Below, piece after piece: positions 16,161 through 24,292 of a stretch of 64,000 bases of DNA (positions are counted from its first letter, which is position 1; each line of letters opens with the position of its first letter). Both the position numbers and the translations under genes were made by a program. The notes below the pieces were generated by a model. That model saw only the letters and a program-made list of their open reading frames with translations. It did not search any database and had not been told where the DNA came from. The stretch is taken from positions 62,001 to 126,000 of the forward strand of contig NZ_JYIT01000083.1 in assembly GCF_000956545.1 (NCBI RefSeq), given 5' to 3'. This DNA is from Microbacterium azadirachtae. Lineage in GTDB: Bacteria > Actinomycetota > Actinomycetes > Actinomycetales > Microbacteriaceae.

Positions 16161-18734
16161 CTAGACGTCCTCGTCGCGGGCGGCGCGCCGGGAGGTGTGC
16201 CGGGTGGGCGCCGCCTGCCACGGATCCTCGGGCCACGGGTGCTTCGGGTAGCGTCCGCGCATCTCGGCGCGCACCTGCCGGTAGGGGCCGGACCAGAACG
16301 AGGCGAGGTCGTCGGTGACCGCGAGCGGGCGCCCGGCGGGGGAGAGCAGGTGGAACAGCACCGGCACGCGGCCGCCCGCGAGGCGCGGCGTCTCGGCCCA
16401 GCCGAAGCACTCCTGCAGTTTGACGGCCACCACGGGACGCGCCGCGGGGTCGTCGTGCGGCGGGTAGGTGATCCGGATCCGTGAGCCGGTGGGCACCTCG
16501 AGACGTTCGGGGGCCAGGGCGTCGAACTCCGTCGCGGCCGGCCACGGGAGCACCCGGCGCAGGGCGGACGCGAGGTCGATCGCCGTCGTCGAGGTCCCCG
16601 TCGCGAGGGCGTCGATCTCCGGTGCGAGCCAGTCGTCGAGCGTCGCCGTCAACGCTTCGTCCGACACATCTGGCCACGGGGCGCCGAGGGCGTGGTGCAG
16701 CAGCGCGAGCCGGCGGCGCAGCGCGTCGGCCGCGTCCGACCACGTGAACACCTCGAGCCCGCGCGCCTGCAGCGCCCGCCGCACCGCGTCCCTGCCCTCC
16801 TCGGCGGTGGGCCGCACCGGCACGGAGGAGCGCACGATCGCCCCGACGCGGCGTTCCCGGCGGGCGGTGACGCGGGTGCCCGCGAACTCGGCCTCGACAC
16901 GGTCGGTGACGAGGTGATCGGCGGCGCGCTCCACCTGCGCTTCGGTGATCGCGGCGGCCGCGCGTATGACGGCTCCGGATCCCGCAGCCGCGCGGCCGGA
17001 GGCGCGCGCCACGTCGGCGACCGCCAGCCACTCGGCACCGGCGAGCGTTCCGCGCACGCCGGCGCGCGTGCCGGAGGCGAGCAGGAACGTCGCGCCGTCG
17101 GCGGTCCGCTCGACCCGACGTGCGATCCGGGAGGGGTGGGCGAGGGCGACCACGAGACCCGCGTCGTCTGCGGCGCTCGCCGCGCGGGCCGAGTGCGTGG
17201 CGGACGGGGTGAAGCGGCGCAGGCGCTCGGTCTCCTGCGCCCACCGGCGCGCGTCCGGTCCGCGGCCGTGGCGCAGCGCGACGATCGCCGCGGCGACGTC
17301 TGCGTCGGGGACACGCAGGTCTCCGCCGAGCAGTGCCACGACCTCGGCCGCCAGCTGGGATCCGACGAGCGCGCTGCCTTCGATCAGAGCCCGCGCGAGG
17401 CGGGGGTCGACGGGTATGCGGGCGAGCGCCCGGCCCTCCGCGGTCGCGCGGCCGTCGGCGTCGATCGCGCCCAGGTCGTGCAGCACGGCCCGTGCCTCGG
17501 CGAGGGCGTCGGTCGGCAGCGGATCGATCAGCCGGAGACCCGTCCCGCCCGGGGCGCCCCAGCAGGCCAGCAGCAGCGCCGCGTCGGCCAGGTCCGCCGT
17601 CGCGAGCTCCGGGGCGGGACGTGCGGGGGCCGCGGCGAAGGTGCGCTCGTCGAGGCAGCGGATCACGGTTCCCGGGCCCTGTCGGGTGGCGCGGCCGGCG
17701 CGCTGCACGGCCGACGATCGGGCGGCGGCGGTCGTGACGAGCCCGCTCATGCCACGCGCGGCGTCGCGCTGCGGATGGCGCGAGAGCCCGCTGTCGATCA
17801 CGAGCCGCACGCCCGGCACGGTGAGCGACGACTCGGCGAGGGACGTGGTGACGATGATGCGAGGGGCGTCGTGCGCGTCCCGGCCACGGATCACGGCATC
17901 CTGCTCTCGGGCCGGGATCTGCCCGTGCAGTTCGCGGACGTCGAACCCGCTCACCTCGTCGCGGAGTCGTCGGGCGATCTCGGAGACTTCGCGCGCCCCC
18001 GGCGCGAAGACCAGCACGTCGGCGGAGGGGTCGTCGCGCCTGAGGTCGCGGGCGGCGGATCCGGCTGTGCGGGCGACGTGGTCGAGGAAGCCGAACGTGA
18101 CGCCGCGCTCGTCCAGCCGCGGCACGGGGCTCGGCGCCCAGAGCTCGGTCAGCGGGTGTGCGGGCACGGTGTGCTCGATGATCGGCGCCGGCGCATCGGC
18201 GGATCCGAGCACGGCGGCGATCCGCGCGGCGTCGAGCGTCGCGGACATCGCGACCAGGGTCAGGTCGTCGCGCAACTCTCGGACCTCGCCGAGGAGGCCG
18301 ATCAGCAGGTCGGTCTCGAGGGCGCGCTCGTGCACCTCGTCGATGACGACCGCGTCGACGCCGTCCAGACCGGGGTCGTCCAGCATCCGGCGCAGCAGCA
18401 CGCCCGCGGTCACGAACTCGACGCGGGTGTCGCGACCGACCGCGCGCTCGCCGCGCACCGTGAAGCCGACCCGGTCGCCCAGGGAGGAGCCGTCGAGCTG
18501 CGCGAGGCGACGTGCGGCGGCGCGGGCGGCGACCCGGCGCGGCTGCGTGACGATCACGCGCCCCGTCGTGCGGGAGGCGAGCAGTGGCGGGACGAGCGTC
18601 GTCTTGCCGGTGCCCGGCGGCGCGGTGATGACGAGCGCCCCGCTTCGGTCGAGTGCGGCGGAGACGTCGTCGAGCGCCGCGGCGAACGACAGTCCTGCGC
18701 CGATCGCGCGGAGATCGAAGGCGGCGGAGGTCAC
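16161..18734 (-). CDS. hrpB: ATP-dependent RNA helicase HrpB (DEAH type)
   Basis: 857 aa from GTG 18734. Open frame continues upstream, but that part looks noncoding and contains the next gene's end. Walker A is APPGTGKTT, DEVHER is motif II, and MSATLDAARIA is motif III. Motif VI reads QRAGRATRQGPG, with Thr where the family usually has Gly (RAGR). The C-terminal HrpB-specific domain ends in a segment like FWSGPYRQVRAEMRGRYPKHPWPEDP, diagnostic for HrpB. Function in bacteria is not well defined; RNA remodelling is presumed. A weak -10 (CAGACT, 18746-18741) lies 6 nt before the GTG. Convergent with the MmpS-like gene. Confidence 0.93.
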   Translation of the reverse strand: MTSAAFDLRAIGAGLSFAAALDDVSAALDRSGALVITAPPGTGKTTLVPPLLASRTTGRVIVTQPRRVAARAAARRLAQLDGSSLGDRVGFTVRGERAVGRDTRVEFVTAGVLLRRMLDDPGLDGVDAVVIDEVHERALETDLLIGLLGEVRELRDDLTLVAMSATLDAARIAAVLGSADAPAPIIEHTVPAHPLTELWAPSPVPRLDERGVTFGFLDHVARTAGSAARDLRRDDPSADVLVFAPGAREVSEIARRLRDEVSGFDVRELHGQIPAREQDAVIRGRDAHDAPRIIVTTSLAESSLTVPGVRLVIDSGLSRHPQRDAARGMSGLVTTAAARSSAVQRAGRATRQGPGTVIRCLDERTFAAAPARPAPELATADLADAALLLACWGAPGGTGLRLIDPLPTDALAEARAVLHDLGAIDADGRATAEGRALARIPVDPRLARALIEGSALVGSQLAAEVVALLGGDLRVPDADVAAAIVALRHGRGPDARRWAQETERLRRFTPSATHSARAASAADDAGLVVALAHPSRIARRVERTADGATFLLASGTRAGVRGTLAGAEWLAVADVARASGRAAAGSGAVIRAAAAITEAQVERAADHLVTDRVEAEFAGTRVTARRERRVGAIVRSSVPVRPTAEEGRDAVRRALQARGLEVFTWSDAADALRRRLALLHHALGAPWPDVSDEALTATLDDWLAPEIDALATGTSTTAIDLASALRRVLPWPAATEFDALAPERLEVPTGSRIRITYPPHDDPAARPVVAVKLQECFGWAETPRLAGGRVPVLFHLLSPAGRPLAVTDDLASFWSGPYRQVRAEMRGRYPKHPWPEDPWQAAPTRHTSRRAARDEDV

Positions 18735-18746
18735 CTGTCCAGTCTG
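18735..18746 (-). promoter_or_regulatory. Possible -10 of hrpB with leaderless GTG
   Basis: On the minus strand CAGACT is followed by GGACAG and the GTG at 18734. The hexamer is a poor match (C at the first position), so this is the weakest member of the leaderless series. Confidence 0.25.
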
Positions 18747-18820
18747 CCGTGCGGTTCCCCGAGGGGATGCCGTCGCTCTGGTCGACTCAGACGAGGGCCG
18801 GTCGAGAGGGTCGCCGCAGC

Positions 18821-20167
18821 TCATGCGACCACGTCGTATCGGGCTCTTCCGCCGAGCCGGGGCGTCCGGTCCGGATCCACGTGCGGGGGTGGGATGAACC
18901 AGACCCGGCTCTGGCGCCCCGTGCCCTCGATCCGGATCTCCCAGTCGTTGTCGTGGATCCGATGGTGACAGCTCTCGCACAGCAGCACGCCGTTCTCGAG
19001 GTCGGTCGGCCCCGCGTCGCGCTTCCACCAGCGGATGTGATGGGCGCGGGTCATCGAGGGCGGGAGGCCGCACATCGCGCAGCCGCCGTCGCGTTCGGCG
19101 AGGGCGAGACGCTGCGCCCTGGTGAAGAACCGGCGTTCGCGTCCGTAGTCGAGGATCTCGCGATCAGTGCCCAGCACGCAGGGGATGACGCCTCCGCCGG
19201 CGGCGAGCCGGCGAGCGGTGCTGACGCTGATCGGGAGGTCCGATCCGTCGATCGTGGCGTAGCCGGTGCCGTCGGCGAGGTCGCTCACGTCGATGCGCAC
19301 CACCACGCTCGCGCCGGCGAGTGCGGGCGCTTCGTCCTCGCAGCCGAGCGCGTGGGCGCAGAGGACGCTGAGCGCTTCGGCGCGGAGCGCGGCGACCGAG
19401 CGTCGCGCCGCGTCGGGCGCTTCCGGATCGATCTGCTCCTTCTGTGCGGCGAACAGCGCCGACACGTAGCCGTTCACGGCGGCGACGATCGGGGCTCCGC
19501 GCGCGGCATCGAAGTCTCCGTCGAGATGGATCCGGCCGTCGCGCTCGAAGATCGACAACGACGTGCGATCGCGCTGCTCCTGTTCGCGCGGCGCGACGCC
19601 GTCGGGATCGAGCCAGGCCTCGGCGCGGGTGACCAGGCGTCGCACGTCATCGAGCGACAGGCCCTGAGCCCGCTCCACCAGCAGGCGCTCGGCCTCGGCG
19701 GTCTCGGTCGCACCGAGCGTCAGTCGCACCCGGTCGAGCAGTGCGATGATCGCCGCGACCGCCGGGGCGCTCAACCGGCCTGCGGCGAGAGCCTGCTGCG
19801 CTGCGGGGTACTTCGGCGGCGTGGCCTCACCCAGGAGGTTCCTCCGCGGTGCCGTCGCCTCCCCGACCTTCACCAATCGCGACGCATCGCCCGCGGTCGC
19901 GCCGGTCGTCGTCGCGATCAGCTGCGCGGCGTTGCGGAACCCCTGCTCCTTGGCGAGCGACGCGGCGCCCAGCTCGGTGCGGGACTCGTGCGCGACGCAC
20001 GCCGCGACCTCCGCGAGCATCGCCCCGGAACGGCGATGCAGCAGCCCGAGGGCCTCCGTGACCGCGATCAGCTGACGGCGCGACAGCTGCCCCGCGTCGT
20101 CGGCATCGCCCCATGCCTCATCGAGGCGTTCGAGCGCCTCGTGCAGCGGGTGGAGATGTCCGGTCAT
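18821..20167 (-). CDS. DUF222 / HNH endonuclease domain protein (13E12 type)
   Basis: 448 aa. DUF222 occupies roughly residues 1-330 (SRRQLIAVTEALGLLHRR and AAQQALAAGRLSAPAVAAI are typical). The C-terminal HNH domain near residues 365-410 has CAMCG, RAHHIRWWKRDAG, NGVLLCESCHHRIHD, with paired CxxC zinc knuckles. Family members are numerous in actinobacteria and are often DNA-damage induced; activity is unproven. A LexA-box-like sequence and a perfect palindrome lie 32-54 bp upstream of the start, and a -10 hexamer TAGAGT lies 6 nt before the ATG. Domesticated mobile-element origin has been suggested for the family. Confidence 0.9.
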   Translation of the reverse strand: MTGHLHPLHEALERLDEAWGDADDAGQLSRRQLIAVTEALGLLHRRSGAMLAEVAACVAHESRTELGAASLAKEQGFRNAAQLIATTTGATAGDASRLVKVGEATAPRRNLLGEATPPKYPAAQQALAAGRLSAPAVAAIIALLDRVRLTLGATETAEAERLLVERAQGLSLDDVRRLVTRAEAWLDPDGVAPREQEQRDRTSLSIFERDGRIHLDGDFDAARGAPIVAAVNGYVSALFAAQKEQIDPEAPDAARRSVAALRAEALSVLCAHALGCEDEAPALAGASVVVRIDVSDLADGTGYATIDGSDLPISVSTARRLAAGGGVIPCVLGTDREILDYGRERRFFTRAQRLALAERDGGCAMCGLPPSMTRAHHIRWWKRDAGPTDLENGVLLCESCHHRIHDNDWEIRIEGTGRQSRVWFIPPPHVDPDRTPRLGGRARYDVVA

Positions 20168-20221
20168 TCCTCGACTCTACGGCGGATCGAGCAGACATTC
20201 GTACAGATATTCGATATCTGT
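20168..20221 (-). promoter_or_regulatory. SOS-box-like operator, palindrome and leaderless promoter of the DUF222-HNH gene
   Basis: On the minus strand TCGAATATCTGTACGA (20214-20199) matches 10 of 12 fixed positions of the actinobacterial LexA box TCGAAC-N4-GTTCGA. It overlaps a perfect inverted repeat, ACAGATAT-TCG-ATATCTGT (20203-20221). Closer to the gene, TAGAGT (20179-20174) lies 6 nt before the ATG at 20167. LexA control of 13E12-type genes is known in mycobacteria, so SOS induction is plausible here. Confidence 0.55.
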
Positions 20222-20322
20222 GGAGAAGTTCTCGCCTCGATCCGATGTGTGGATCAGGCGCCGCCGACGGCCGCCCGGTGTCGCCGATCAGGCGGGAGGA
20301 ATGGCATGACCGGCGTCGCCGA

Positions 20323-20751
20323 TCAGCGTGCGCGCAACTTCTCCGCGAGGGTCGTCAGCGTGCGCAGCTCGTCGTCGTCGAGCGTGGACATGCGCTGCGC
20401 GATCGAGCGTCCGTGGACCGTGGCGAGCTGGCGGAAGGCGCGCGTGCCGGCCTCGGTCGCGTGCACGAGGGCGCCGCGGCCGTCCTCCGGATCCGGGCAC
20501 TTCTCGAGCAGGCCGCGGGCGACCATCCGGTCGACCAGGCGGGAGACGCTGGGCTGGCTGATGAGCATGTTCGCGGTGACCTCGCGCAGGCGGGCCGTGT
20601 GGCTGGCGCAGCGCGTCACGGTGAGCAGCACGTCGTACTCGGCGGCGGACAGCTCGGCGCCGTCGAAGTCGTTCGACATCTCGGCGAAGATCTCGTGCTG
20701 GGCACGGAACAGGCTCTCCCATGCCGAGAGGGCAAGCTTCCGATCGCTCAT
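20323..20751 (-). CDS. MarR-family transcriptional regulator
   Basis: 142 aa from the ATG at 20751. Winged helix: SAAEYDVLLTVTRC, VTANMLISQPSVSRLVDRMVARGLLEK, then DPEDGRGALVHATEAG, the wing typical of MarR. The frame is open further upstream, but TATCCT (20763-20758) exactly 6 nt ahead of this ATG marks it as a leaderless start. MarR proteins usually repress a nearby efflux or detoxification gene. Here no divergent gene adjoins, only an orphan hairpin and about 340 bp without a gene, so the target is unclear. Confidence 0.9.
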   Translation of the reverse strand: MSDRKLALSAWESLFRAQHEIFAEMSNDFDGAELSAAEYDVLLTVTRCASHTARLREVTANMLISQPSVSRLVDRMVARGLLEKCPDPEDGRGALVHATEAGTRAFRQLATVHGRSIAQRMSTLDDDELRTLTTLAEKLRAR

Positions 20752-20763
20752 CGCCTCAGGATA
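20752..20763 (-). promoter_or_regulatory. -10 element and leaderless start of marR
   Basis: TATCCT on the minus strand (20763-20758), then 6 nt, then ATG at 20751. Good -10 match. Confidence 0.55.
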
Positions 20764-20796
20764 TCCGCCGGCGGGGACGTCCGGCGCGAGTGCAGT

Positions 20797-20830
20797 AAAG
20801 GCCGGTCGGAGAGGCTTCCGACCGGCCTTT
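20797..20830. terminator. Strong orphan hairpin (13-bp stem) with T-rich ends
   Basis: AAAGGCCGGTCGG (20797-20809), an 8-nt loop, then CCGACCGGCCTTT (20818-20830). The stem is perfect, and the A/T ends would act as a terminator in either direction. No gene ends into it: marR starts away from it on the left, and the right side is a gene-poor stretch. It may have belonged to a gene or mobile element now lost, or it may insulate marR. Confidence 0.7.
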
Positions 20831-21161
20831 GTCCCTTGCACCAAGAGTGTCCTGCAATCACATGCGATGAGAGCCACAGCAAACTTTCATCGTGCGATCA
20901 CTGTATAACGGCGGGGTAACGAATGCAACGGTTTGGTCACGGTCTGGGCGGATTCATAAAGTGACTGCTCGACCCGAGTCGACGGAGACCGTGCTCGAGC
21001 CGGCGGCGCTCGCCGAGCCTGACGTGCTGTCCGCGGGGCGGTGCGACGATATCGTTCGAGCGCGATTCAGGCGGCACAGCACCAGCAGTCGGGCCGTGCC
21101 TGCTCGTCAACGGATGGCGCTTCCCTACGGCCGATGAGGCCGGCGTGTCGATGGGCGTCGG
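20831..21161. other. Gene-free stretch between marR and the MBL hydrolase gene
   Basis: No open frame here looks coding by codon bias. The left part (to about 20960) is visibly AT-richer than the surroundings. The stretch next to the hairpin (GTGTCCTGCAATCACATGCG at 20847-20866) reminds me of insertion-sequence ends, but I cannot confirm this and no partner end was found. Confidence 0.5.
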
Positions 21162-21176
21162 TAGCGTGGTTCGGTG
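21162..21176 (+). promoter_or_regulatory. -10 element and leaderless GTG start of the MBL hydrolase gene
   Basis: TAGCGT at 21162-21167, six bases, then GTG at 21174. Same geometry as the other leaderless starts in this window; no ribosome site is present. Confidence 0.5.
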
Positions 21177-21968
21177 CGTATAGGCGACATCGACATCGAG
21201 CCCCTCTTCGACGGCACCGGGCAGGAGGACGCGAGCGAGATCATCTCTCGCTTCGGCATTCCGGATGCCTGGCGCTGTCACCCGGAATCGTTCGGGTCCG
21301 ATGGGCATTGGGAGTTTCCCGTCGGAGGTTTCCTGGTCCGCACCGGTGATCGCGTCGTGCTCGTGGACGCCGGCGTGGGCCCCGTCGACGCGGACGGCTA
21401 TCGTGGCGGCGATCTGCTCGTCCAGCTCCGCAGTCATGGGGTCGCGCCGGCCGACGTCACCGACGTCCTCTTCACCCACCTGCACTTCGACCACATCGGC
21501 TGGGCCACCGTCGAGGACCGGGTGACATTCGTGAACGCGACCTATCGCGCGCACGCCGCCGACTGGGAGCATTTCGTCACAGGTGCGCACGCGGTCGGCG
21601 CCGCCGCACAGAAACTGACGCCGCTCCGGAAGCAGCTCGAGCTCTTCGACGGCGACCATGTCGTTGCTCCCGGCATCGATGCCCGCTGGGCCGCCGGGCA
21701 CACGCCAGGCACCACGGTCTTCGTGCTCTCGTCTGATTCCGAGCGGGCGGTGCTGCTCGGCGACGTGGTCCATTCGCCGGTGCAGTTCGGCGAACCCGAC
21801 TGGACCGTCGTCTGGGACGTCGACCCTCAGGCGGCCTCCGCGGTCCGCAATCGCCTCGCCGACGACGCCGCCGTCACCGGCGACCTGCTCGTCGCAGCGC
21901 ACCTTCCCGGGATGCGCTTCGGACGCATCGTCGTGACAGACGGCGCGCGGCGGTTCGTCGCGATCTGA
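21174..21968 (+). CDS. MBL-fold metallohydrolase
   Basis: 264 aa, metallo-beta-lactamase fold. The metal motif is His102-x-His104-x-Asp106-His107 in THLHFDHIGW. Further ligands are His178-like in AAGHTPGTTVF, Asp in VLLGDVVH and a C-terminal His in VAAHLPGMRFGRI. The arrangement is that of the lactonase / quorum-quenching-like and general hydrolase branch. No signal peptide. Leaderless GTG start. The substrate cannot be read from sequence; neighbours give no pathway context. Confidence 0.88.
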   Translation: MRIGDIDIEPLFDGTGQEDASEIISRFGIPDAWRCHPESFGSDGHWEFPVGGFLVRTGDRVVLVDAGVGPVDADGYRGGDLLVQLRSHGVAPADVTDVLFTHLHFDHIGWATVEDRVTFVNATYRAHAADWEHFVTGAHAVGAAAQKLTPLRKQLELFDGDHVVAPGIDARWAAGHTPGTTVFVLSSDSERAVLLGDVVHSPVQFGEPDWTVVWDVDPQAASAVRNRLADDAAVTGDLLVAAHLPGMRFGRIVVTDGARRFVAI

Positions 21969-22168
21969 CTGCATCGCGGACTGTCTTGCGTGCCGGGGCA
22001 CGCCTCGTCGTCAGGGCAGTCCACAGAGACGGATCGCGGATGCAGGAGAACTGCGCGTCGGGTTCCGCCATGGAGATGGCTCCGACGACACGCCCGCACC
22101 TATGCCAAGGCCTCCGCGAACGACTTCTGGTCCGCAGAAAGACCGGTTCGACCAGATCCCGCGTCCGG

Positions 22169-22333
22169 TCACCGTTTCTGGCTGCGGTTGATCACTCGAC
22201 GGGTGATGCCGATGGCCACGGTGCCGATGAAGAGGACGATGCCGACGATGGCAAGCCACAGGAGCCCCTTGAACGCGAACCCGACGATCGCGACGATCGC
22301 CCAGATCACGGCGAGGAGGATGATGACGGTCAT
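22169..22333 (-). CDS. Small hydrophobic membrane protein (54 aa)
   Basis: 54 aa, almost entirely two membrane segments (MTVIILLAVIWAIVAIVGFA and LLWLAIVGIVLFIGTVAIG) with a basic C-terminus (RRVINRSQKR). Its ATG (22333) overlaps the TGA of the desaturase gene (22330-22332), so it is translated by coupling. Small proteins like this are common in actinobacteria and have no assigned function. Tight linkage suggests that it assists the desaturase or the membrane state that the desaturase alters. Below it (21969-22168) I see no gene. Confidence 0.75.
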   Translation of the reverse strand: MTVIILLAVIWAIVAIVGFAFKGLLWLAIVGIVLFIGTVAIGITRRVINRSQKR

Positions 22334-23421
22334 ATGCTCTGCCTCATTTCCAGGAGGGGGCATGCGAACGGATCGTGCTCTCCGAGGCCCACCCGGTTGA
22401 TGTAACGCAGGACGATCCCGTAGGAGGCCCAGAGTCCCGTCTGCACGTACGGGACGTCGTGACCGCGGCAGTACGCGGCGATGATCGGTGCGGCATGCTT
22501 CAGATAGGGCCGGGCCATCGAGGGGAACAGGTGGTGCTCGATCTGGTAGTTCAGCCCGCCCATCGCGACATCGACGAACCAGTTCCCGCGGATGTCCCGG
22601 CTCATCATCACCTGACGACGGAGGAAGTCGAGACGCATGTCATGCGGCACGAGCGGCATGCCCTTGTGGTTCGGGGCGAAGGAGACGCCCATGTAGAACC
22701 CGAACACTCCGAGCTGCACGGCGAGGAACACGGCGCCCTTGTCCGGAGAGAGCACGAGGAAGACGAGCGTGAGGTATCCCAGGATCCGGATCGACAGAAG
22801 GGCGATCTCGACCGGGCGCCGCGCGAGCGGTTCCCGATGGAAGACGCGGTACACGCTCGAGGCATGCAAGGACACCCCTTCGAGCAGCAGGACGGGGTAG
22901 AAGAAGACACCCTGGTGGGAGATGACCCAGCGCGCGAACGGCGGCCGCTCCCTCGCGGCCTGTTCCGGGGTGAAGGCGATCACGGGAAGATCGATGTCGG
23001 GGTCGGATCCGATCATGTTCGGGTTGGCGTGGTGCCGGGTGTGCTTGTGCTGCCACCATCCGTAGCTCATTCCGACGAACAGGTCTCCGAGGATGACGCT
23101 GACCCAGTCGTTCCAGCGACCGGAGCGGAAGATCTGGCGATGCGCGGCATCGTGCCCGAGGAAGGCGATCTGCGTGAAGAGGACGGCGAAGAGCACTCCG
23201 GTGAACATCTGCCACCAGGTGTCGCCGATCACGATGAACAGCACGACGGCCGCGGCGACCGCCACGGGCACGCAGACCAGCTTCGTCCAGTAGTAGCCGT
23301 ATCTGCGGCGCATCAGCCCCGCGGACTTCACCATTCGCGCCAGATCGGTGTAGTCGCTGTTGCCGGCCTGGCGAACCGGGCCCACTCTCGATGCAGGGCG
23401 ACCGGCGTTCCGGACTGTCAT
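22330..23421 (-). CDS. Membrane fatty-acid desaturase (acyl-lipid type)
   Basis: 363 aa. Three histidine boxes that hold the di-iron centre are present: HDAAH (residues 90-94), HKHTRHH (125-131) and the late box in NYQIEHHLFP. The QxxHH form is typical of the front-end/omega desaturase group also found in mycobacterial DesA3-like proteins. Four or so membrane segments (near 50-70, 72-90, 190-240). Uses O2 and an electron donor to introduce a double bond and so adjusts membrane fluidity. No reductase gene is adjacent. Ribosome site GAGGAGCGGGATC before ATG 23421. Lies downstream of, and in the same direction as, a GAF-ANTAR regulator gene. Confidence 0.92.
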   Translation of the reverse strand: MTVRNAGRPASRVGPVRQAGNSDYTDLARMVKSAGLMRRRYGYYWTKLVCVPVAVAAAVVLFIVIGDTWWQMFTGVLFAVLFTQIAFLGHDAAHRQIFRSGRWNDWVSVILGDLFVGMSYGWWQHKHTRHHANPNMIGSDPDIDLPVIAFTPEQAARERPPFARWVISHQGVFFYPVLLLEGVSLHASSVYRVFHREPLARRPVEIALLSIRILGYLTLVFLVLSPDKGAVFLAVQLGVFGFYMGVSFAPNHKGMPLVPHDMRLDFLRRQVMMSRDIRGNWFVDVAMGGLNYQIEHHLFPSMARPYLKHAAPIIAAYCRGHDVPYVQTGLWASYGIVLRYINRVGLGEHDPFACPLLEMRQSI

Positions 23422-23475
23422 GATCCCGCTCCTCTCGGCGTCGCGCCGGGGTCTCGAGCGGATCTGCTTCCCAGG

Positions 23476-24255
23476 CTACTCCTGTTTGCGCGCGGCGGGT
23501 CGGCGAGAGCTCATACGCTCGTCCTCGTGCGATGTCGTCAGGGCCGAGATCGGGAGGGAACGGTTCGTGATCGCCTCCGCGAGGGCGTGGAGGGAGAGGT
23601 TCCGATCGCGGGCGTAGCGTCGCAGCAGTGTGAAGGACTCGTCCATGGACGTGCCGTTGACCTGGGCGACCGCCCCCTTGGCCTGCTCGATGAGGACCCG
23701 GCTGTCGAGAGCCCTCTGCAGTTGTTCAGCGATGAGCTGCGCGTGCGCGGAGATGCGTTGCTGCAGGATGCTGATGGTGGCGACATCCGCGAGCGCTTGG
23801 GCCGCGCTCGCGTCACGGGCGCTCAACGCGCCGACCGACGTGCCGAAGAGGTTCATCGTCCCGATCGTGTCGCCGCGCAGCCGCAGGGGGATCGCGTGCA
23901 CGGAACGGAAGCCGCGCCGCAGTGCCTCCTCCTGGAACGCAGGCCATCGGGCGGCCGCGGCGACATCGGGCACGGAGACCTGCTCGCCCGTCGCGAAACA
24001 GTCCAGACACGGGCCGGCTCCGGCGGCGAGCTGCAGGACCTCGACGAGTTCGGCGCTCTCCGTGGTCGAGGCGACCACCTGGAGCTCCCCGTCGGCATCG
24101 AGGAGCAGGAGCCCGCCCGCCTGCACGTTCACGATCTCCGTGCACTCGCTGACGAGCGTGTGAAGCAGGTCGACGACGTCGTAGTCATCGGTGAGCGAGT
24201 CGGCGACCATCACGAAGGCGGCGTTGAGACGGTGCTCTCTGGATGCGCTGGTCAT
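23476..24255 (-). CDS. GAF-ANTAR RNA-binding antitermination regulator
   Basis: 259 aa from ATG 24255, which has AAGGAAGGG about 6 nt upstream (an ATG at 24279 would add 8 residues). The N-terminal GAF domain (about 25-165) contains GPCLDCFATGEQVSVPDV and PLRLRGDTIGTMNLFG. The C-terminal ANTAR domain (about 180-240) has LDSRVLIEQAKGAVAQ and SFTLLRRYARDRNLSL. ANTAR domains bind tandem hairpins in RNA and prevent termination; the GAF part senses a ligand or light/redox state. It lies 54 bp upstream of the desaturase gene, which it might control. A second GAF-ANTAR gene precedes it. Confidence 0.9.
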   Translation of the reverse strand: MTSASREHRLNAAFVMVADSLTDDYDVVDLLHTLVSECTEIVNVQAGGLLLLDADGELQVVASTTESAELVEVLQLAAGAGPCLDCFATGEQVSVPDVAAAARWPAFQEEALRRGFRSVHAIPLRLRGDTIGTMNLFGTSVGALSARDASAAQALADVATISILQQRISAHAQLIAEQLQRALDSRVLIEQAKGAVAQVNGTSMDESFTLLRRYARDRNLSLHALAEAITNRSLPISALTTSHEDERMSSRRPAARKQE

Positions 24256-24292
24256 GTGCCGCCCTTCCTTGTCTGACATGGTAAGCCGGGGA

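Noticed and set aside
20892..21137. Plus-strand 81-codon frame before the MBL hydrolase gene
   Set aside because: Overlaps an AT-richer noncoding-looking stretch and has no ribosome site or homology cue.
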